Assembly: GCF_050948215.1 (NCBI RefSeq)
Contig: NC_135153.1
Span: 10,692,058 to 10,756,057 of the forward strand
Source: Halictus rubicundus
Taxonomy: Eukaryota; Arthropoda; Insecta; Hymenoptera; Halictidae
Reading direction: 5' to 3'
DNA length: 64,000 nt
Shown here piece after piece: positions 59,084-64,000 of this stretch. Made by a program: the position numbers and the translations under genes. The notes below the pieces were generated by a model, which had not been told where the DNA came from, ran no database searches, and saw only the letters and a list, made by a program, of their open reading frames with translations. How positions within the stretch are numbered: position 1 is the first letter of the stretch; each line of letters begins with the position of its first letter.

Positions 59084-59582
59084 TCAACCCCTTGCCCTAC
59101 AATATCGAGTCAGACTCGCGACGACGATCAATTTCCTTTAAACCGAAATAAAATTCTATTTGACGGTAGTTGATGTACGGGGTGTTTCACGTAACTCGAG
59201 CGTCTAAAATATCTCGCTTGTTTTTTATGTTAGAAGAAAATGTCAGAGGAAAACATTAGTTGGTTCAGAGGGGCAAATATTATGATAGGCAAAAAAATTT
59301 GTTCAAGCTTATATTTTTTGAGATTCCAAGGTCATCGACGGTTTTTTAAATGATATATTTTTCTTATCGCTGTACGATAGCCGAGGTCAAGACGAATCCA
59401 ACGACCTGTAATATTATGACCTTCACGAGACCTAATGTTCTCCTCTGAAAGCGAGATATTTTAGATGCTCGAGTTAGGTGAAACACCCTGTATATTGATA
59501 TCTTTTTTTTCTATGAAACTCTAAACGATGAAGAATTTCTAGTCGTTATAATCGCAAAATAAATAGTAGAGCAAGGGGTTAA
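59084..59582. mobile_element. TTAA-type MITE, family L (copy 5), split by family D
   Basis: Left end CCCCTTGCCCTACAATATCG (border TCAA), right end GTAGAGCAAGGGGTTAA. It carries the family D element 59175-59492 in its middle. Lies about 190 bp upstream of the siz acceptor at 59770. Confidence 0.85.
59175..59492. mobile_element. TA-type MITE, family D (copy 3), nested in family L
   Basis: TIRs GGGGTGTTTCACGTAACTCG and, inverted, AGGGTGTTTCACCTAACTCG, with arms complementary for about 45 bp. Internal deletion derivative of the element at 8650-9517. Confidence 0.85.
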
Positions 59583-59770
59583 TTTGAACAACTTTTCCGT
59601 GTGGATATTTAACGGCGGTCTCGCTTAGTTTCCGAGATAAACTAACATATTATAGAATCATCTAGATCGTAGGATAGCTATTCCGCGAGTTCACGGGAAA
59701 TGTTAGGAGCGAGAAAATTGCTGTTGAAATCGATGCCCGAGTGAAAAGGTCCGTTTCCTTCTGTTCGTAG

Positions 59771-60166
59771 TTTCCCGACGAAGATGGAGAGGCCGTCGCA
59801 GCACAGCTCGAACGCGAGCCAGGTGCACAGCGGCGGGATGCACGGTGTGTACTCGTCCGGCAGCCAAACATCCCTGACGACGTCCTACATCACGGGCCAG
59901 TCGTACATACAGAGTCAGAATTACGGGCACGGGCACGGGCATGGACACGGGCACGGGCACGGGCACGGAGGCCATGGACCGTACTCGTCGTCCTCGAACG
60001 TGCGGGTGTACTCGCACGGGGGTTACAACCAGCCGCAGAGTTACGGGACGATGGTCCAGGGCTACGGTGGCCAGCCTCAGCCGGCCCCATCCTACCAACA
60101 GAATCACCTGAAGAAAGGACCCGCGAGGAACGGGGACGTGCTCAAGAGATGCCGGCTGCAGACCGC
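59771..60166 (+). CDS. siz: siz exon with internal ATG and Gly-His repeat
   Basis: Acceptor CTTCTGTTCGTAG ends at 59770. The donor GTAAGT at 60167 leaves two bases, completed by G at 61100 to give Ala before YELS. The frame is open from 59772, so it can be entered from an upstream coding exon or start at ATG 59784. It encodes a Ser/Gln/Tyr/Gly-rich region with nine Gly-His dipeptides from GGGCAC hexamers. Confidence 0.85.
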
Positions 60167-63100
60167 GTAAGTTTCTCGGCAAGATTCTTACGGTTAGCGT
60201 GCCTGTTTCTTTCTCGGTGCTGCTCGTCTTCCATCGTGGTTCTTGCATGCGAAATGTCCCACTTTGAACGGACATAGTCTTCCTTTAACACGTAACATTT
60301 TTATTGTCACATATCCAGATAAACCGAATTTTATTAACACTAGGTTTACGGGACCCGTCAAAATGACGGAGCCCTAATATTTTCAATTTTGGATTATCGA
60401 GATTGTGAGGATCCATCTACGTGGAATTACTCAACAAACTTATTATTTCCTTAGGTATATATTGTTTCAAAAATGGCTGAAAACTTGGATAGACAAATTC
60501 TTCGTACTTTCATAAAGTAATGTAAAATACTCACTTTTAATGCTCCGTAAACCTAGTGTTGAGATCTTTAGAATTCGAAAGTGTTAAAACAGCATCCCCT
60601 GTAATGCATTTAAAATGTCTAGTTTCGCTTTCATTAATTAACCCATTTGCATCATAAGGAAATATGAAAAGAACTCCATCATCACTATCGGATCTTGCTT
60701 CAATAATTCGTCTTCCTTTCAGTGGCCTAATTTCTTCTTCGCTATAATCAGAATTACTACTTTCATCTCCAACAAAATCCTCCATTTCTATTTTTTAGCT
60801 AACGGATAATCATAGTGACCGACAAAGTTGAGCGTACGCATACGGCTCCGGTGATAGTGACCAGGAAAATCGAGCGTATATATACGCTATTGAATGCAAA
60901 TGGGTTAAACTACTCTGATTTTGTAAGAATCTCTGAGAATGATATGTGGCAGTTAACGCGTTAAACAAACTTATTCTTTGGTCGTTCGCGTTGTAGTTCG
61001 TTTACAACGATCGTCATCTCTGCTACGTTCGTAGTTTCCCTTACCATCGACGAGTAGCGGCGTGAATTAATCGATACGTGATGGTTGTGCTTGGAGCAGG
61101 TACGAGTTGTCGCAGGACCTGCTGGACAAGCAGATCGAGATGCTGGAGCGGAAGTACGGCGGCGTGAAGGCGCGTAACGCGGCGCTGACGATCCAGCGGG
61201 CGTTCCGCAGGTACACGTTGCTGAAGAAGTTCGCGGCGATCACGGCGATGGCCAAGGCGGAGAAGAGGCTCAGTCGGAAGCTGCAGGAGTCGACGGAACG
61301 CGGCTCGGTGGCGAACCAGCTCCAGCTCCAGCACGAGCACGGTCACGGGCACGAGCACGAGAGGATGGTACACCACAGTCAGATCTACATACAGCTGCCG
61401 CAGACGGCCAACAGGCCGATGCCGATCAGGAGCATGTCCCTTAGGGAGAGGAGGCACGTGGAGAACTCGCAGTCGCCCATTCCGAGGAGCCAGAGCGGCA
61501 GGTGCGAGGTACAGATTACAGGTGCCGGTCATCAGCACGCGAACCATAATATCCATCAGACCGGCAGGCACACGCCTTCCCTCGCACCCAGCCCCTGCAA
61601 CAGACATCAGCAGTTGCCTCCGAGCCCCTGCTGGGAGTCCAGCTCGCAGGAAAGCGGCTCCAGCATCCACTACTATAATCCCCAGGTGATTAAGCCTTTC
61701 TCTTCTCGGTTATCGGCCTCGATGAACCGCGCGCAGCTGTTTGTTTTTAGACATTTCGGGCAGCCGATGCCGAATTACCCTCTCCGCCTCTTCAAACTTT
61801 CACGACTAGGGTAGAACCCTTTGGAGAGGGCATTTACTCGTGAATTTTTCGACGGTAATGAACATGATCCGTTTCGCGATCGACAGGAAGCGCTCTGCGG
61901 TCTCAGGCAGGAGACACCCCCGCGAGACCTGCTGCGAACGCCGTGCACGTCTCCGTCGACGCCCCACAACCTTCAGACACCGGTGCCGCAGAACTGGAGC
62001 TCGTCCTCGCACCTGGGCTCGACCGGCAGGTCGAGAGGCTCGGCGAAGAAGGTGCCGCCGGAAGTGCCGAAGAGAACGTCTTCCATCACCTCCAGGTCCA
62101 TGGAGCCGCGTCACAACGGTCTCAGCAAAAGCGTCGAGAACGGGAGCTTGAGCTCGGTGCAGAGCTCCGGCAGCGATTCCACCAACTGCGAGAGCTCCGA
62201 GGGCGACGCCCAGAGAGGATCGCCCGTCTGGAAGCACAAAGGCATAGTGAGTCTCTCTTCTCCGTAGAGAAACACCGGGCGGAGATCCTCCTTCGCGGTT
62301 CGACCAACCAACGCGCGTTCTTCTTCCGTTTCCGTTTCAGTCGAGTTCTCCGGAGCACCAGGACTGCGCGAGCCACGCGACAGACTCGTCCGCCATGATG
62401 AGCAGCGTCAAGGACCTCGGTCACTCGCACGCGAGTTCCGGCTACCAGCTTCCGATGATGGACCACTCGGAGAACATGCCGCAGACCAGCTACAAGGTCT
62501 CCGAGACGGTCAGGAAGCGTCAGTACAGAGTCGGCCTAAATCTGTTCAACAAGAAACCGGAGAGGGGCATCAGTTACCTGATCAGGAGAGGCTTCCTGGA
62601 GAACAGTCCCCAGGGCGTCGCCAGATTCCTGATCAGCAGGAAGGGATTGTCCAAGCAGATGATCGGGGAGTACCTCGGCAATCTGCAGAACACCTTCAAC
62701 ATGGCTGTGCTAGAGTAAGTACAATTTCCGGTAACCGGCAGCGAAGCCAGATCAAGACCTTCCTCCCACTCTACCTTACTCCTTACACGGCGACGAGTAT
62801 CCTTCAAGAACCCCCTAATCCGGTAATGACAGGGGGGAGGGGCAACTCTAGTCTCCTCAATTTCCCCTGTCTGGCTACACTGATAATCGGCAATGTCGAC
62901 CGGGTCCTAAATCGTCGCTCCGCTCGCAGGTGCTTCTCCCAGGAGCTGGACCTCTCCGGAATGCAGGTGGACGTCGCCCTGAGGAAGTTCCAGGCGTACT
63001 TCAGGATGCCCGGCGAGGCCCAGAAGATAGAACGGCTGATGGAAGTGTTCAGTCAGCGGTACTGTCAATGCAATCACGACGTGGTGACCAGACTGCGATC

Positions 63101-64000
63101 GCCGGACACCGTGTTCGTGCTAGCGTTCGCCATCATCATGCTGAACACCGACCTGCACACACCCAACTTGAAGCCGGAGCGCAGAATGAGGCTGGAGGAT
63201 TTCGTGAAGAACCTGAGAGGCATCGACGACTGCGGGGACATCGACAAGGACATCCTGGTGGGGATTTACGAGCGGGTCAAGGAGAACGAGTTCAAGCCCG
63301 GCTCGGACCACGTGTCCCAAGTGATGAAGGTCCAGGCGACGATCGTCGGCAAGAAGCCCAACATGGCTCTGCCCCACAGGCGATTGGTATGCTACTGCAG
63401 GCTATACGAGATCCCCGACATTCACAAGAAAGAGAGGCCCGGCGTCCACCAACGAGAGGTGTTCCTCTTCAACGACCTGCTGGTCGTCACCAAGATCCTC
63501 AGCAAGAAGAAGAACAGCGTCACTTACACGTTCAGACAGAGCTTCCCCCTTTGCGGAATGGTGGTCACGCTCTTCGAAGTTCCTCGTAAGTTGAAACAGC
63601 CCCTTTTCTTCTTCTTCTTCTTCTTCTTCTTCTTCTTCTTCTTCATCGCTCGATTAACGCTCGTTGTTCGTCGACAGATTATCCGTACGGGATTAGACTC
63701 TCCCAACGCGTGGATGGCAAGGTGTTGGTCACGTTCAACGCGAGGAACGAGCACGACAGGTGCAAGTTCGTCGAGGACCTCAGGGAATCCATCAGCGAAA
63801 TGGACGAGATGGAGACGTTACGGATCGAGACGGAACTGGAACGGCAGAAGAGCAGCAGAAGCGCCAGAGGCGGAGCCGAGAACAGAGACTCCGGCGTGGC
63901 GGACGTGGAGATTTGTCCTTGCCCGGGGCCCTGCTCGGAGAGATCCGAGACCATCGACATGGACTCGCAGTTGAAACGCTCCGCGCTTAGCAATTCCCTT
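59784..64000 (+). CDS. siz: IQ-motif and Sec7 domain Arf-GEF (IQSEC/BRAG family, schizo/loner orthologue), 3'-incomplete
   Basis: Join 59784-60166, 61100-61685, 61887-62246, 62341-62714, 62930-63585, 63678-64000: 894 codons, continuing beyond the window. The product activates Arf GTPases (Arf6/Arf1) by exchanging GDP for GTP at membranes. Drosophila schizo/loner acts in myoblast fusion and axon guidance; mammalian IQSECs act at synapses. Seen in order: a Gly-His repeat (residues about 48-65); a conserved YELS..LLDKQIEMLERKYGG segment (129-149) leading into an IQ calmodulin-binding motif (IQRAFRRY, 159-166); a Ser/Pro-rich linker; a Sec7 domain (about 500-690) with FRMPGEAQKIERL holding the catalytic glutamate (597) and MLNTDLHTPN; and a PH domain (about 705-830) with HRRLVCYCRLYEIPD and FLFNDLLVVTK. 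The ATG at 59784 has A at -3 and G at +4. An acceptor at 59770 shows there is at least one upstream exon. Confidence 0.93.
60334..60562. mobile_element. TTAA-type MITE, family C-like (copy 3), in siz intron
   Basis: TTAACACTAGGTTTACGGGA at left, TCCGTAAACCTAGTG then TTGA at right. The subterminal palindrome CCGTCAAAATGACGG parallels the CCAGTCAAAATGACTGG of copies 1 and 2. Diverged from them otherwise. Confidence 0.8.
60638..60907 (-). mobile_element. piggyBac-type deletion derivative, family M (copy 2), in siz intron
   Basis: TTAACCCATTTGCATCATAA at left and TGAATGCAAATGGGTTAA at right, with TTAA on both sides. On the minus strand it shows the order TIR, about 120 bp of leader, ATG and transposase N-terminus, then directly the other TIR. 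It is an internally deleted copy of an autonomous piggyBac element. Confidence 0.88.
60662..60785 (-). pseudogene. piggyBac transposase N-terminal fragment
   Basis: The minus-strand frame starts MEDFVGDESSNSDYSEEEI and continues with RRIIEARSDSDDG. This Asp/Glu/Ser-rich opening is typical of piggyBac transposases before their DDD domain. The frame then runs through the TIR (FPYDANGLI) into host sequence, so no functional protein is made. Confidence 0.7.
61100..61685 (+). CDS. siz: siz exon with IQ motif
   Basis: Acceptor GGAGCAG ends at 61099. Encodes residues 128-323: the KYGG segment, the IQ motif (IQRAFRRY), a second His-rich patch (HEHGHGHEHER, 206-216) and a Pro/Ser-rich tail ending YYNPQ. 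The donor GTGATT (61686) is weaker than the others. Reading through it gives 43 more codons and a stop at 61814, so an intron-retention isoform is possible. Confidence 0.85.
61887..62246 (+). CDS. siz: siz exon, Ser/Pro-rich linker
   Basis: Acceptor GATCGACAG ends at 61886 and donor GTGAGT lies at 62247; 360 bases, phase 0 at both ends. Encodes EALCGLRQETPPRDLL and a serine-rich low-complexity linker. Another AG at 61905 would drop six codons and keep the frame. Confidence 0.75.
62341..62714 (+). CDS. siz: siz exon, start of Sec7 domain
   Basis: Strong acceptor (TTCCGTTTCCGTTTCAG) ends at 62340 and donor GTAAGT lies at 62715. Encodes residues 444-568, including VSETVRKRQYRVGLNLFNKK and FLISRKGLSKQMIGEYLGN, the first Sec7 helices. 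Confidence 0.92.
62739..62882. mobile_element. hAT-like MITE, family H (diverged copy), in siz intron
   Basis: Left CAGCGAAGCCAGATCAAG, right (inverted) CAGTGTAGCCAGACAGG. Flanks GTAACCGG and ATAATCGG match at 6 of 8 positions, an eroded 8-bp target duplication. It forms 144 of the 215 bases of the intron 62715-62929. Confidence 0.8.
62930..63585 (+). CDS. siz: siz exon, Sec7 core and start of PH domain
   Basis: Acceptor CGCTCGCAG ends at 62929 and donor GTAAGT lies at 63586. Encodes residues 568-787, including the catalytic Glu codon at 63015-63017 (PGEAQKI) and the FAIIMLNTDLHTPN motif. It then reads LEDFVKNLRGIDD and the first PH strands. Confidence 0.93.
63607..63644. repeat. (TTC)n microsatellite in a 92-bp siz intron
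   Basis: About 12 TTC units lie 20 bp after the donor in the intron 63586-63677 and make up over a third of it. It may serve as pyrimidine tract. Confidence 0.95.
63678..64000 (+). CDS. siz: siz exon, end of PH domain (cut by window edge)
   Basis: Acceptor TTCGTCGACAG ends at 63677. The two first bases complete a His codon and restore FEVPHYPYGIRLSQRV. Encodes the last PH strands, the C-terminal helix (FVEDLRESISEMDEME) and a variable tail with LKRSALSNSL, a segment also conserved in vertebrate IQSECs. Open to the last base; the 3' end lies outside. Confidence 0.92.

Larger units (their letters stand above)
45904..59770 (+). other. Proposed 13.9-kb first intron (or intergenic DNA), rich in MITEs
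   Basis: No coding exon could be supported between the candidate first exon and the siz acceptor at 59770. The segment holds MITEs, three larger microsatellites and a 20-bp tandem repeat, all listed separately. Unlisted stretches over 300 bp (46000-46980, 47800-49100, 50900-51990, 52915-53700, 56020-57790, 58220-59080) show only GC-rich open frames without domains. A family R fragment ends at a TTAA at 47766-47769. Confidence 0.45.

Noticed and set aside
60537..60785. 82-codon minus-strand frame as a host gene
   Set aside because: Its first half is a piggyBac transposase N-terminus inside a MITE, and the rest reads through the TIR into unrelated sequence.
61821..62267. ATG-less frame upstream of 61887 as part of the siz exon
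   Set aside because: The stretch 61821-61886 is better explained as intron: an acceptor at 61886 joins in phase 0 to YYNPQ, and the upstream part has no family similarity.
1..64000. tRNA, rRNA, CRISPR or prokaryotic-type operon features
   Set aside because: No cloverleaf with a B-box, no rRNA core sequence and no spaced direct repeats of CRISPR type were seen; the tandem repeats lack unique spacers.

Overview
This window is eukaryotic, from an arthropod and most likely an insect nuclear genome. The evidence is spliced exons with GT/AG borders, long GC-rich introns, dense (CT)n/(GA)n microsatellites, and many short terminal-inverted-repeat (TIR) elements of the TTAA (piggyBac-like), TA (Tc1/mariner-like) and 8-bp-target (hAT-like) types. 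R1-like, Tc1, mariner and piggyBac coding debris is also present. The style suggests Hymenoptera (bee, ant or wasp), but that is inference from style, not proof.

Only one host gene can be read with confidence. Six exons on the + strand (59771-64000, running off the right edge) join in frame into an 894-codon open frame. It encodes an IQ-motif/Sec7/PH Arf guanine-nucleotide exchange factor of the IQSEC/BRAG family, the orthologue of Drosophila schizo/loner (siz). All five introns have GT/AG borders and their phases agree. A further exon at 45713-45903 has coding-like codon use and a splice phase that fits the 59771 acceptor, so I propose it as an alternative N-terminal exon behind a 13.9-kb intron.

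Positions 1-45700 hold no gene I can identify. Weak candidates are a cysteine-rich open frame on the minus strand (4154-4323) and a recursive-splice-like site followed by an 86-bp possible exon (17951-18036). The rest is GC-rich noncoding DNA with many transposon fossils.

The mobile-element record is the richest part. It includes a nested cluster at 41271-43001 with at least five elements, and a chain of four elements sharing junctions at 39458-40273. A hAT-type element has a 37-bp minisatellite as its body (35556-36275). A piggyBac-type element sits exactly in the TTAA of another (54003-54536), and an R1-like retrotransposon 5' fragment is duplicated inside a MITE (15193-15889). Three elements lie in siz introns: 60334-60562, 60638-60907 (with piggyBac transposase N-terminal coding) and 62739-62882 (hAT-like). 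An 11-bp minisatellite of about 770 bp (28402-29168) and a degenerate 20-bp tandem repeat (55706-56015) complete the picture.

All boundaries were read by eye. Family labels A to T are local names used only to link copies within this window.
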